Shown here piece after piece: positions 43,321 through 54,211 of a DNA stretch of 64,000 bases. The DNA comes from Pseudo-nitzschia pungens (taxonomy: Eukaryota > Bacillariophyta > Bacillariophyceae > Bacillariales > Bacillariaceae). The position numbers were made by a program, and so were the translations under genes. The stretch spans positions 558,001 to 622,000 of the forward strand of contig CM074768.1 of the NCBI GenBank assembly GCA_037355855.1. Direction: 5' to 3'. Every line of letters begins with the position of its first letter. Position 1 is the first letter of the stretch. The notes under the pieces were generated by a model, which was not told the origin of the DNA, searched no databases, and worked only from the letters and a program-made list of their open reading frames with translations.

Positions 43321-46044
43321 TCAGGTCTTTCGCCGCCGCTTTCGGGCCTCCCTCATGTAATTCTGCGTCTTTCCCTGCGTCTTGCCGCTTGCCATTCCGC
43401 CGTGCCCGCGCTTGGGCGTCAGCCCGCCCTTGCCGCGGCCCTTGGATCGGGCCCGCTTGCTCGACTTGGACATGAGAAAGTTCTTTTTTCGCTCCTTCTC
43501 GGTGTTGGTCGAACCGCCGGAGCGGTCGTTCGCCTCGAACTTCTCGCGGCCCGCCAGGACCTTTCGGAGCTTCTCCGCCTTGGACTGGCGCTTGCGGCGG
43601 GCCTCCGCCATGATGGTTTCCGGCCGGACGGCGCCCTTGATGCGAACGACGTTGTCGTCGTCGTCGTCGCTGTCGCCGCCGTCGGAATCCCACTCGTCCT
43701 CGCTGAGCTCGTCGAATTCCTTGCCCCGGGCCATGGCGCGCTTGCGGCGGGCGGCCTCCCGGGGATCCCTCCGGGCCCGTTCCTCCCGCTCGAGGAGCTT
43801 GCGCATCCGGGCGAAATCGGACGCCGTAAAGATGCGGGTCGACGAAACCTCCCGCTTGAGCTGGTCGCGTTCCTCCTGCGTCATCTTGGACAGATCCAGG
43901 ACGGGCTCTTGCTCTTCCTTTGATTTTTGTTTCGGTTTCTTCGGATCGTCGCCGTCGTCCTCGTCGGGGTCGACGACAACCAGATCCGGTGCCTCCTCAT
44001 CCTCGTCCCGTTCTTCTTCGTCATCATCATCGTCGTCGTCGGCTGGTTCTTCGTCGTTCATGTCCACCTCCTCTTCGTCGTCGTCATCATCATCGTCGTC
44101 ATCGCCGTCGTCACCCTCTCGTTCCATGCGCTCTTGCTCCCGCTCCCACGCGGCCTTTTTGGCCTCGTACTCGATCAGCAGATCGGCACCCTCCACGCCG
44201 TAGTTGACCTTGTATTCTCCGTACCGCATCGGCCGGGCCCCGGCCTTGTGGAGGGCGGATCCCTTGAGTCCCCGGTTCCTGCCCTTCAGCAGGCCCGGAT
44301 GGGTCTCCCGGATAAAGTTCTGGTAGGACTTTCCGGCGATCGAGACGGACCGGTCCCGGTGGTTGGAATAGGCGGCAATGTCCCGGGCGAAGGCTTCCGG
44401 GTCGAAGGAAGCGGAGGAGGAGGACGATGGATCGTCGCCGCCGCCGTCCTCCTCGGTGGACAGGACGGACGGCGTCCGGGCGCAAATGGCCCGGATCGCG
44501 TTGATGCCCACCGCCATTTGTTCCTCGGAGCACCGCTCCGTCACGAAGTTGTGGGCGATCGTCTTGAGGATCCCGTGGACCTCGTCGGGGGGGACGTTTT
44601 GGTGGCAGGCCTGGACGGTGTACGCCAGGATGCCCGTCACGTCCTGCTGGTGCCCGCCCATGTACTTTTGCAGAAAGGGGTACAGGTTCAGGACCAGCAG
44701 CTCGTGGTTCCCGACCAGCCGCGTCACGAAATTCATCATGAGCAGCTTGGTCTTGTAGGGGAGGCTCGCCCTGGGGGTCTTGAGGCGCTTCAGCACCGAT
44801 TCGGCCAGCCCCTGCGGATCCCGGAGCAACTCGATGGCCGGGTACAGCTTCTTGGCGTGGTCGACGCCCTGGTCGTCCCGGACGTCCATCCAGTCGTCCG
44901 TGTCGGTCCCCTCCCGCTTGCGCTGCTGGCGGTTCCGGTTTTTCAGCTGCCGCTTGACGTGGTTGGTCCGGTTCTTGGTCTTGCGCGAAAAACTGTGGTA
45001 GTTGACTTTCTGGGCGGCGTCCCACTCGTCCTCCTCCTTCGCCGAGCTGTCCATGGCCATTTTTTCCTCGATGTTGAGAAAGAATCGCATCGCCCGGCTG
45101 GCGACCGTCGTGTTCTCGGACTCGACGGCCGTGGCCAGTATGGCGACCGTCCGGTCGTCCGTCCAGACCTGCCTCCGGTAGAGCTCGCAGACCATGTAGG
45201 TCGCCCGCTTGGCCGCAATGTCGGTGGCGGATTCCTCCGTTTGGTCGCCGCCGCTTCCGCTTCCGCCCGTGCGCTGTTCCTGGCCGTGGGTGGCCACGAC
45301 CTTGTGCAAAAAGGACTGGATGGCCCGGTTGACCGTGTCGTCGCGCTTGCCCTTCTTGTTGATGTTCCGGATGTCGTTGACCATGTGCTTGTAGAGAATT
45401 TCCCGCAGGGTCTTGTCCGGGACGACCGCCATGAGGCGGAAAAAGAGCTCCAGGACCCGCAGCGGTTCCAGGGCTCCCTTGTTGCGCATCAGGATCAGGG
45501 CCGAGACGCAGGTTTTTCGAATGTCCCGGGGGAGCTGGAGGGCGGCCGACGGAAGCATCGTCGTCATGGTGTGGAGATCCTTGTTCCGGTAGACTTTTTT
45601 GTTCTTCTTGTTGTTGTTCGTTTTGTTGCTGCTGTCGTGGTTGTTGTCGAGTGTTCCGGCCTCCTCTTCCTCCTCGTGACTCGGTTGTTCCCCCACCAGC
45701 AATCCGATGATGATGGCCGCGATCCGATCCGACTCTCGTCCCTTGTAGGACGACGAGGACGTTGCCGCCGCAAACTGGATGAGTTCCTCCAGCTTTCCGC
45801 TCGAGGCCGTCGACTTGGAGGTCGTCTTTCGGACCACCGTCGGGGCGTCGAAGACTCCTCCTCCGCCTCCTCCCAGCGTCAAAATGCCGCATTCCGATTC
45901 GAGGCGGCGGACCTGGGCCTCGTAGTCTTCTCGGTATCCCTGCGGATCGCGCTTGACGAGGTTCTGCAGCTGGGACAATTTCATCGTGACGTCGACCTTG
46001 GTGCCGGCCCCCGTTGAGAGACCCGCTCCTCCTCCCTCGGACAT
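43321..46044 (-). CDS. SDA1: SDA1 homologue, 60S ribosome-biogenesis factor
   Basis: A nucleolar protein needed for 60S subunit assembly and export. The ATG at 46044 (MSEGGGAGLS) is chosen because upstream residues are repeat-derived. The 907-residue frame is uninterrupted. The N-terminal block MKLSQLQNLVKRDPQGYRED is diagnostic of the family. A HEAT-like body follows with YMVCELYRRQVWTD, LLRDPQGLAESVLKRL, LVGNHELLVLNLYPFLQKYM and VGINAIRAICARTPS. Long polyacidic runs (about residues 630-690) separate this from the SDA1 C-terminal region: SSTRIFTASDFARMRKL, EARRKRQSKAEKLRKVLAG and a very basic nuclear/nucleolar tail ending RKRRRKT. Unlike several neighbours this long gene has no frame break. 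Confidence 0.93.
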   Translation of the reverse strand: MSEGGGAGLSTGAGTKVDVTMKLSQLQNLVKRDPQGYREDYEAQVRRLESECGILTLGGGGGGVFDAPTVVRKTTSKSTASSGKLEELIQFAAATSSSSYKGRESDRIAAIIIGLLVGEQPSHEEEEEAGTLDNNHDSSNKTNNNKKNKKVYRNKDLHTMTTMLPSAALQLPRDIRKTCVSALILMRNKGALEPLRVLELFFRLMAVVPDKTLREILYKHMVNDIRNINKKGKRDDTVNRAIQSFLHKVVATHGQEQRTGGSGSGGDQTEESATDIAAKRATYMVCELYRRQVWTDDRTVAILATAVESENTTVASRAMRFFLNIEEKMAMDSSAKEEDEWDAAQKVNYHSFSRKTKNRTNHVKRQLKNRNRQQRKREGTDTDDWMDVRDDQGVDHAKKLYPAIELLRDPQGLAESVLKRLKTPRASLPYKTKLLMMNFVTRLVGNHELLVLNLYPFLQKYMGGHQQDVTGILAYTVQACHQNVPPDEVHGILKTIAHNFVTERCSEEQMAVGINAIRAICARTPSVLSTEEDGGGDDPSSSSSASFDPEAFARDIAAYSNHRDRSVSIAGKSYQNFIRETHPGLLKGRNRGLKGSALHKAGARPMRYGEYKVNYGVEGADLLIEYEAKKAAWEREQERMEREGDDGDDDDDDDDDEEEVDMNDEEPADDDDDDDEEERDEDEEAPDLVVVDPDEDDGDDPKKPKQKSKEEQEPVLDLSKMTQEERDQLKREVSSTRIFTASDFARMRKLLEREERARRDPREAARRKRAMARGKEFDELSEDEWDSDGGDSDDDDDNVVRIKGAVRPETIMAEARRKRQSKAEKLRKVLAGREKFEANDRSGGSTNTEKERKKNFLMSKSSKRARSKGRGKGGLTPKRGHGGMASGKTQGKTQNYMREARKRRRKT

Positions 46045-47055
46045 TTTTGGGTTCGAAAGAAGAAAAAAAAAAGAACGGAGCGGACGAAAATGACGAGCGG
46101 TGTCGGGTCGTTGGTGATCCGTACGGGTGTGTGTCTGTGTGTGTGTGTGCCCGTGTGGGTATGTATAGATAGTATACTGTAATGCACTACAATCGAAGTT
46201 GCTATACTGTAATGCACTACGATCGAAGTTGCTCTGCTGTGTGGTCAAAGGCAAGTCGGGAGAGACAAAAGAGCCTCCTCGTTCGTTCGGTTGTTGCTTC
46301 GTAGTTGTTACCGTATTAATCGGGTGTTGGTTGGGTCGGATTTTGGATTATTTGGAATTGGTTGTTTTCTTTTCTTCCCAAAACGAGAACGATGAACGAT
46401 GAACGATGAACGATGAACGAAAAAACTCGATTGATTCGATTTGGTGGCGATCAGGACAGAACCGACGACAACAGACATGATGATTTTTTAAATTTTTTTT
46501 AAAAAAGATAATGCAAGTTTTTCGGAACACGCAACATACAACATACCGGTTTGCAGATTGTAAGTTACTGCACCGTAACTTACCGTACGTACAGCATATT
46601 AGTACCGGTATTATCCTGGCGATGAGTCGATTTGAGTCGAGTCCCGAGTTACTTTTCAGTCTTGCATACCCCAAACGATGACGTTTGGAGGAAGCGCGGT
46701 TCCTGCCGCAGACAGACAGACAACGGTTTGGAATACTACTTGTAAGTAAGTTTCTAGGCAGTAACATGCTGTGTATTGTGTATTCGATTTTTTGACAGAT
46801 TGATTCGTCAGCTTCAACTTGATACGTGAAGCGAACAAGCGACTGTACGAGTACTAGTAGTACTGGTACGGTAGGTATCGTTCAATCAAGCAGTGATGGG
46901 AAACCCACCATGGCATCGACCAAAACCGGAAACCAAGGAACGCCGACCGCCGAGCGCCGAACAACAACCCATTGTGAAGTCGATCGTCGATCTTCGATCC
47001 TTTCCGCAAACAACACTATTACTACCACCACCACCTCTACTATACCACCGCAATA
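46045..47055. other. Divergent intergenic region
   Basis: This is the shared 5' flank of SDA1 and IspF. A TG run lies at 46129-46150. A duplicated ATACTGTAATGCACTAC block lies at about 46171-46221, and ATGAACG repeats at 46390-46419. GGTA/GTAC motifs occur at 46550-46610. No gene is called. Confidence 0.55.
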
Positions 47056-48704
47056 ATGATCCAGACGATTTTCTGCACGGCGCTCGTCGTCCTCGCCCAC
47101 AGCGCGTCCCCCGTCGCGTCCTTTTTGGCCACTGCCGCAACAAGCAAGGTTGCTCCACCCTCTCTGCAAACCCTCCGATCGACGGCCGCCGAGGCGTCCA
47201 CGAGCACGGACGACCTCTTGAAGCCTTCCTACGAGATCGAACCGATCCCGATCCGCATCGGACACGGATTCGACATCCATCGCATGGCGCCCCTGGAGGA
47301 GGCCGGGCAACCGGTCGTGATCGGCGGGGTCGAGATTCCCCACAAGGACCAAAAGGTGCGAACGAAACGAAACGAAACGAAACGAAACGAAACGAAACGA
47401 ATGGAAACGAAAGGAACGCAATTCGCGAAACCGAAAATTGAACATTCGAATTGGTCATCCGAATTGGACATTCAACAAATTGGACGCGCAAATTGGACGT
47501 GCAAATTGCATATTCCAATTGGAGATTCGTTGGACTGCACAAACACGAAAAATGAAAACTTCAAAGGAATCAAATCCGAAAGCGCGAAAGCGAACCGGAA
47601 CGTGGGGAAGATCGAGTCCGAATGAATGAATGAATGAACGAACGACCGAATCGGATCCATCCGATGGCTCCACGTTTTTCCGGTGTTCGTTGTCCGATGA
47701 CGACGGTTTGCCCTTCTCGTTCCGTCAAAATCTTGTCGTTTCTACGGATCTGAGGCATCCATCCATCCATCCTTCCTTCCTTCTCACAGTGCGCTTTGCC
47801 ACCGGTCTTCTTCTTCTTCTTCTTGTTATTTTTTGTTTCGGATGTCTCGGACTACTTTTCGAATGCAATCATTTGTCCCCGCTTTTCTTCCGGATGGATG
47901 ATTCTCCGATGAACGCTGCGGGAATGAATTGACCAACGAATCTGCTGCCATCCGTGGATGGATGGATGGATTGGATTCGATTCATTCGATGATTGGCAAT
48001 TTTTATTTTTTCTGGATGTAATTTTTGTTATTGCCGTCCCTGGATGTCAACGGTGATGACGATGACGATGATGACGATAATCTTGTTGTTGTTATTGTGC
48101 ATTTTTTTTGGTGATGATGAACGATACCAACATCGACAACAAACAAAACAAAACAAAACAAAACAATATAAAACGCAACCAAACCCAAACCAAACAAAAC
48201 ACGAAACAAATCGAAACGCGAAATCGAAACCGCGAAACGCGAAACCCGCAGTGGACCGACGCCGAGGGAAAGTACGTCGAAAAGGGCGGGATCTACGAGA
48301 CCCAACTGGGCGTCGTGGCCCACTCGGACGGCGACGTGATCTACCACTCGGTCGTCGACGCCATTTTCGGGGCCCTCACCCTCCCGGACATCGGGCAGGT
48401 CTTTCAAGACACGGACCCCCGGTGGAAGGGCTGCGACTCGTCCAAGTTCATGGAGCACGCCTTCGGCGTCATGACCGACTACGGCTACCAAATCGGGAAC
48501 ATCGACGTCACGCTGATCCTGGAGCGACCCAAGGTGGCGAGCTTCAAGCCGGCAATGAAGGACAACATCGTCCGGTTGCTGCAAACGACGCCCGGACGGG
48601 TCAACATCAAGGCGCGGACCCACGAGCGCGTCGACAGCGTCGGGGAATTGCGGAGCCTGAGCTGCCACGTCTGCTTGACGCTGGAACGGGTTCCCGAGAA
48701 GTAG
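47056..48704 (+). CDS. ispF: 2-C-methyl-D-erythritol 2,4-cyclodiphosphate synthase (plastid)
   Basis: The fifth enzyme of the plastid MEP isoprenoid pathway; it cyclises CDP-ME 2-phosphate to MEcPP with release of CMP. The ATG at 47056 starts a plastid leader (ALVVLAHSASPVASFLAT). Exon 1 (47056-47355, 100 codons) ends after RIGHGFDIHRMAP...GGVEIPHKDQK. It carries the metal-binding Asp and His of GHGFDIH. The intron (47356-48251, 896 bp, GTGCGA...CCGCAG, phase 0) is large and full of CGAAA pentamers. Exon 2 (48252-48704) holds GVVAHSDGDVIYHSVVDAIF with the third metal His, DIGQVFQDTDPRWKG, NIDVTLILERPK, VNIKARTHERVDSVG and the C-terminal strand. Total length is 250 residues. About 20 residues (WTDAEGKYVEKGGIYETQ) at the exon junction have no counterpart in bacterial IspF. 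Confidence 0.94.
47358..47403. repeat. CGAAA pentamer microsatellite in the IspF intron
   Basis: Seven or eight AACGA units start a few bases after the 5' splice site. Related AAACA/GAAAC tracts occur near the 3' end of the same intron (48135-48245). Confidence 0.85.
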
Positions 48705-49809
48705 AAGAAAGCAAGCGAGTAAGATGCGCCTTTTTGAAAGCAAGCGAAGCCAGCGATCAACCGCAAAATACAACAACCCAGCTACATTATATCAACCGAA
48801 ACGCCAGCAACCCAACAACCACTAGTAGTGTTATTTCTTTTCCGAGTAATATTCGATATAATAGTTACAAATCAATCAATAAATAATAATAGTATCGAGT
48901 TGACAAGAAACAAACCGTTGGAATACGAACGCGGACGCGGAACCGCCGGAAAAAATGGTTCGATGCGAAGCCGCGCCGCCGCTCTTCCCCGAGGCCGTAG
49001 ATGGACGGACCGGGTTTCCCTCTGGTTTCCAAACCGGCGGTGCCGCATCGCTCGCCTTCGAAGCGCGGCAAACCAGCAATCGATCGAACGAACGAACAAT
49101 TCCGATGGCAGGGCAATTGAGTTGCGTTGAGTTGAGTTGCGTTGAGTTGAGTTCGGTTCGGTTCGGTTCGGTTTCGTTCAACATGCGGGATGCGCGCGTC
49201 GCTGGAAGACAAGCATATACGACGATGCGACTCGGCTCGGCTCGGCTCAAAAAAAGGTTGCGTGGTTCTGTGGTAGATGGACCAAAAATGCGTTTCGTAA
49301 CTATGTGTACACTACTTCCTAGTCGGAACAAGTATTTAACAAAACATTAAAGTAATGTTGTTGTTCCTCATTTCGTAATGTCAATATTATGTTCATACAA
49401 TATTAATGAATAGTATTATATATGTATGCATGTGACTCGTTCTGGCATACAGTATTCGATTATTATTAGTGGAACTCCCTCCCGTCTGTGCCCGGAATCC
49501 ATCTCGCATGTGCGTAATACGTACGGTACTATCTCATATCCCGCCTGTTGTTTGGTTTCATCGCAATCGCAATCGCAGGCGATCGGTCTCGGCACCGTGG
49601 ACGTTCCATCTCGTCTTGCACGCAACGCAACGCAACACAACACAACACAACGGTCGTTCGATTGCATTGCACACTGCGTTCCGCTTTGTTTTGTTGCAAT
49701 GCCAGTTGCAATCCTCTCTGTTGCGGAGGAAGGATTCGTGATGCGGCACGCCTTACGTTCCTGTAGTAAAAAAGCGCAAACCCAAACCGGTTTCTCCACC
49801 GGCGTTGCC
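48705..49809. other. Convergent intergenic region, no gene seen
   Basis: It contains GTTGA/GTTGC pentamers at 49121-49150, a GGTTC run at 49153-49172, GGCTC at 49232-49246 and CAACA/CAACG units at 49624-49650. Nothing coding is supportable. Confidence 0.6.
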
Positions 49810-51285
49810 TTACTCGTCCACCACCGCGGTCGATCCGGAGGAGGAGGGCGCACCAACAGTAGCAGACGCACCCGACGCACCATTCCGAGCCGCCGCCGTT
49901 GCCTCCACCGTTGTTGTTGTTGTTGTTGTTGTTGTTGCTGCGCCCGCCGCCGTCGTGGGATAGTTCTTGCTCCACAGCTCGTTGAGCATGTGCATGCAGG
50001 CCTTGTTCTGGGCGACCCACACCAGAAACCTGGCCGACTGGGACGGCGTCAGAATCTGCCGGATGCAATCGAATTCCGTTTCCAGATCCTGGCCGCACTG
50101 GGCCAGCCGGACCCGCAGTTCCTTGAGGACGGTCAGCGTCTCCTTGAGGGTCTGGTCCATGTCGTCCGCGACAAAGCGGGAGTCCTTGAGGGCCGCCGCC
50201 TGCGCCGGTGTCACCTCGAGTTTCTTGACCAGGAGCGTAAAGAGCTCCTTGGAATTCTTGGGGGCGGCTCCCTCGGTGTTGGTGTTGGTAGTGGTGTTGG
50301 CTGCTGCTTCCGTTCGAGGAGGAGCACCGAGGGCGGTGCTTGGGAGGGGGGGTTGTCCGGGAGGACCCTCCAGAGAAGGGAGTGTTGTTGTTGCGGTGGT
50401 GGATGTCAAAGGATTCGCGCTGCTGTGTGTTGTAGCAGCAGCAGCAGCAATCGCAGTTGCATCGGACGATGCCATTTGTCCGCTGCTGGCACCACCGCTG
50501 TCCTTGAGTGTGCTCATGATGAAACTGGTCGTCTGCGTCGGCATCAGCAGCCGCTCGACGTTCCTCAGGTGGAATTCCATCGCCGACCGCCGGTCCCGCC
50601 CGTAGTCGGCGAATTTTTCCTTGTATTCCTCGATCTTGGCGTAGATCTCCGATTCGGAGGCCTTGCCGCTCTTGAGCAATTCGTCGAGCGCCAGCGTCGA
50701 GTCGATCTGCTTCTGGTGGTTGGTCTGCTCGGCCTCCTCCCCGACCTGCAGCTGGAGGCGGAGCCGCAGGTTTTCCGATTCGAGCTGGTTGATTTGTCCC
50801 TGCATGTTTTCCGTCGCCTCCCGCTTGCGCCTCCGGCATTCGCGGGCCGAGAGGCGGTTCTTTTCGAGCCGGCGGAGTTTTTTCTCGCTGAGGGGTTCGC
50901 CGTCCTTTCCGACGCGGGTGGTAGTGGTGGTAGTAGTAGTGGTGGTGGTAGCGGCGTTGCTTGTTGCCGTGGCTGTTGTTGTTGTTGTTGTCGTCGTCGT
51001 CTTGGAATGATCGGTGGTCGTTTCACTGGCAGCGCGTTTCCTGCTGTTGCGGGGATTTGGTGCGGCGGCCGCAATGCGAGCCGGAATACGCGGTTGTGTC
51101 GCTGCCAGAGGGGCTGTGGATGCTGCTGTAGTGGTTGTTGCTGCTGTAGCTGTTGCTGCAGCTATACCTGAGGGAACCACAGCGATCGGTGGCTGGGGCG
51201 AAACTACGGCTTGCGCGGACACAGAGGTCGTCGCTGGTGGCTGCATAACGGATGGAACCGCGGGGATCGTTCCACTTTGTTGCAT
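49810..51285 (-). CDS. bZIP transcription factor
   Basis: The frame has 491 codons without introns. The N-terminus (1-130) is Ala/Thr/Pro-rich with an 11-residue Thr run. The basic region KKLRRLEKNRLSARECRRRK (about 135-154) has the N-x7-R signature, followed by a leucine zipper (INQLESENLRLRLQLQ). This predicts a dimeric nuclear DNA-binding protein. A conserved-looking helical region of about 75 residues follows (LALDELLKSGKASESEIYAKIEEYKEKF). A second helical domain lies at about 355-450 (LFTLLVKKLEVTPAQAAALKDS ... CIRQILTPSQSARFLVWVAQNK), separated by Thr/Ala-rich linker. The second domain resembles regions seen after the zipper in other stramenopile bZIPs; its role is unknown. I see no LOV photoreceptor domain, so it is not an aureochrome. 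Confidence 0.88.
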   Translation of the reverse strand: MQQSGTIPAVPSVMQPPATTSVSAQAVVSPQPPIAVVPSGIAAATATAATTTTAASTAPLAATQPRIPARIAAAAPNPRNSRKRAASETTTDHSKTTTTTTTTTATATSNAATTTTTTTTTTTRVGKDGEPLSEKKLRRLEKNRLSARECRRRKREATENMQGQINQLESENLRLRLQLQVGEEAEQTNHQKQIDSTLALDELLKSGKASESEIYAKIEEYKEKFADYGRDRRSAMEFHLRNVERLLMPTQTTSFIMSTLKDSGGASSGQMASSDATAIAAAAATTHSSANPLTSTTATTTLPSLEGPPGQPPLPSTALGAPPRTEAAANTTTNTNTEGAAPKNSKELFTLLVKKLEVTPAQAAALKDSRFVADDMDQTLKETLTVLKELRVRLAQCGQDLETEFDCIRQILTPSQSARFLVWVAQNKACMHMLNELWSKNYPTTAAGAATTTTTTTTTVEATAAARNGASGASATVGAPSSSGSTAVVDE

Positions 51286-53031
51286 GATTCAATGGAATGC
51301 GATGCGACAAAATGCAATGGATTAATGAATGGATGGATGGACGGATGGATCCAGCTCGGGACGGCTTGTATGGTAAAGTATCGTATAGTATCGTCAAGTG
51401 TCGTATCCTGTTGTCTCCCTACACTTGGAGCAATGCCGTGCCCTATTTCACCTCTCTTTTTGTCGTATAGTATCGTATCGTATCGTATCGTATCGTATCG
51501 ATCGGATCCGGAGTCGATCGAGTATTCCAACCGCGCAATCAATCAATCAATCAATCAACCAATCTATCAACCAATCAATCAAACCCACTTCAAAGAGCGT
51601 TGCTTTCGAACGAGGAAATTCCGCGTTTGTCAAAGAAGCTCCCTAATCCTCACAGTGTCGTTGTCAAAGGATTCGAACCGAATCGAATCGAATCAACTCC
51701 AATCGAATCGATTGTCGTAGGACGACGACGACGATGATGATGATGATGACGACGATATGGTCTTTTCTTCACTTCCCACCAAAGGCAGCTACCGGCACAC
51801 CGTCCGAACAGTACAGAACAGATGGAGTGAGTCGGTCGGTCGGTCAATCAGTCAGTCGAGCCTCGTAGCTTGCAAATTACAGTACTGCTGTGTATTTGAC
51901 AGGCAGCAATGCAACCGACACCTGCTGCCAACGATTTCGGGACGTGGATTGAATGGTCGATGATCGGATGGATGCGATGCATAAACACACGCGCAAACAT
52001 ACACAGTGCTTCTTGATTTTCTCGGCACCGTGCAAGCGTACAAGTACAAGGAGTTCGTTGCTTCTGTGGAGATGATGGATGATGATTCTCGTTTTCTTCG
52101 TACGAGTACGAGGACGAGTACGAAGTTCGTAGGTCAAATCTCACGGCAGTGCTGCGCTTGCTCATAGAGAATACTAGTAGTAGTAATAATCAATCATCGA
52201 GTGAGGAACATCCGCTCGTGAAGGTAAGGTTACGGTAGGGTTACTAACCTTGCACCCTAGTACGGTAGGTATTCTGAACGTAGGAGTCCGTACACTGCCC
52301 GTTCCTTGCTAGCCACCACCAGTAATGAAACGCAACGAAGCGAAAAGACATCATCTCTCTCGTCTCAAAAAACAACAACTCGATACGAGTGACACCTAAT
52401 ATCCACCGTAGGGTAAGGTTACGAACTGGTACACCAGGTAAGGTCTTAGGTTAAGGTTACTAAGATCTTACTGTAGCCCTGCGAAAGAATATCCGATGAG
52501 TGAGTGAGTGAGTGAGTCGTCTTCGAAGGAAGAAAAGAACTGTGACATCGTTCGCTTGTTGTCTACGAACTTTACTCCTACGCTATGTACGGGTATTACC
52601 GTATGTGTAGTACGCACCGTTCTCTCTTGACTCGTTTGAATCAATCAAACGATTCAACAATCAATCATGGACTGTTACGACTGACTCGGCTTGGCTCGAC
52701 TCGACTCGACTCGATTCAATCACTCCGCCGGCGGGGTTTGGGGTTTTTGTTTTTTTCTGTCGGGAAAGCCTTGTCGTCGCGACGAGTGACGAAGCCGAGA
52801 ACCGGACAAGCGCAAACGCAGGGTGGACTCACTCGCCATCGTGGGTGACGGAGAGGAAGCAAACCGAATCATCGCAACCGTCGAGCCATCGTTCGGAATC
52901 CGTGTTTTCCTTCGCACCGTACCATGCATGGTGGACTCGAGGGATGTTGCGGAGTAACCCAAACCATACCGTATGTTTTGTATATTGATTATGAATTGCA
53001 TTGGTTTGACATCATGTAACCACCGGGTTGT
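51286..53031. other. Intergenic, no gene seen
   Basis: It contains ATCGT pentamers (51465-51502), AATC tetramers (51536-51585), CGAAT repeats (51675-51715), a GAT/GAC run (51720-51757), a dense group of GTAAGGTTAC motifs (52221-52260, 52410-52470), GTGA tetramers (52497-52517) and CGACT pentamers (52695-52715). Confidence 0.6.
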
Positions 53032-53104
53032 TCCGATATGATGTAGGTGGTTAGCATACTTGCCTTTCACGCAGGATACCAGGGTTCGAGTCCCTGTATC
53101 GGAA
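53032..53104 (+). tRNA. tRNA-Glu(TTC)
   Basis: Perfect acceptor TCCGATA/TATCGGA, A box TGATGTAGGTGGTTAGCAT, anticodon arm CTTGC-CTTTCAC-GCAGG giving TTC, and T arm CAGGGTTCGAGTCCCTG. A five-T run follows at 53106. Confidence 0.96.
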
Positions 53105-54211
53105 CTTTTTGTTCTCGTCGACGATGGAAATGGTCGTTGCCCATGCCACTCCACGGATGCCGCAATCAATCAACCGCAGACAAGAGAGATGCGGAAGGTG
53201 GTGATGATTGATTCGTTCGTTCGTTCGTTCCTTTTGGCGCGTCGCAGTGCTGTCGATTGTGCGGTGCGGAATTCGGAATCATCGCGCCGTCGCGTCGGTC
53301 GGGTCGACGCAATCCTCGGCGTGGACGGGGTCCGGACGAATCGACGAGGCCTACCGTACGATACGGTAAGTTACGCTGCGTATCGCATCGCATCGCATCG
53401 CATCGGACAACTCGACAGACAGAAGATGATGCAATCAGCATTGGTACGGTACACGTACGATACGAACTACAGTATTGCACTGCCATCATCGTTCGACACA
53501 AACCATCCGGAGGGAGAAAACTGCAAACGTTCGGTGGAGGACGCAATGTCCGTCTCGAGCAAATCATTTCGTCTATTCGAACAATGTCCGCTAAAGTGCG
53601 TACTGCTAGATACCGCTGCACGCGCCAAAACTGCCGGAACGAAATACGTAGTAGTGGTGGTGATAAACATCGTGTCGCATCGTATCGTATCGTATCGTAT
53701 CGTGTCGAGTCCTATCCTATCCTACCTTATCCATAGTGTTTCTAGTTTACGGTCGTGTCGTAGAGTTGTGGAGAGTCCAGCATCGGAAGATGCATTCCGT
53801 CATGGGATGCAAAGATATATGCAACTCGACGGTGATATATGGTATGACATTATGATATTGTACAATCGATGGTGTTGTAGAACGATAAAGTACGCATTCC
53901 ATGGGCGCGGACTATTGGTTTCGGTGCGAGCCGAGCAATGGCCAGTCCGGTCCGGTCCATCCAATCCAACGTTCCGCCTCGGAGGTCGCTGCTTACTTCT
54001 TTTGCGGTCCGCAGTCGAGACAATAACATCACTGAATTATTACAATGATAATGATCTTCTCCATCCATGCCGTACAAGTACCACACAGGACTCGAATGCA
54101 AAATTACATATACTGTGCAAACCCCGAGTATTGTCTAGTTCCAACCGTCTCGCTGCTAGCTTGTCGTGTCGTGTCGTCGTGTCGCAGTGTCTCCCACGCA
54201 CGTCCTTCTCC
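53105..54211. other. Intergenic, no gene seen
   Basis: A 389-codon plus-strand frame that begins inside the tRNA-Glu runs through here. It is broken by repeat tracts (CGCAT at 53382-53405, ATCGT at 53675-53705) and lacks domains, so it is not called. Confidence 0.6.

Noticed and set aside
43927..46017. 696-codon plus-strand open frame opposite SDA1
   Set aside because: A shadow of the SDA1 gene caused by its high third-position GC; SDA1 motifs on the minus strand are unambiguous.
51660..51715. Another GATTCGAACC B-box-like string
   Set aside because: Part of a CGAAT pentamer repeat; no tRNA fold.
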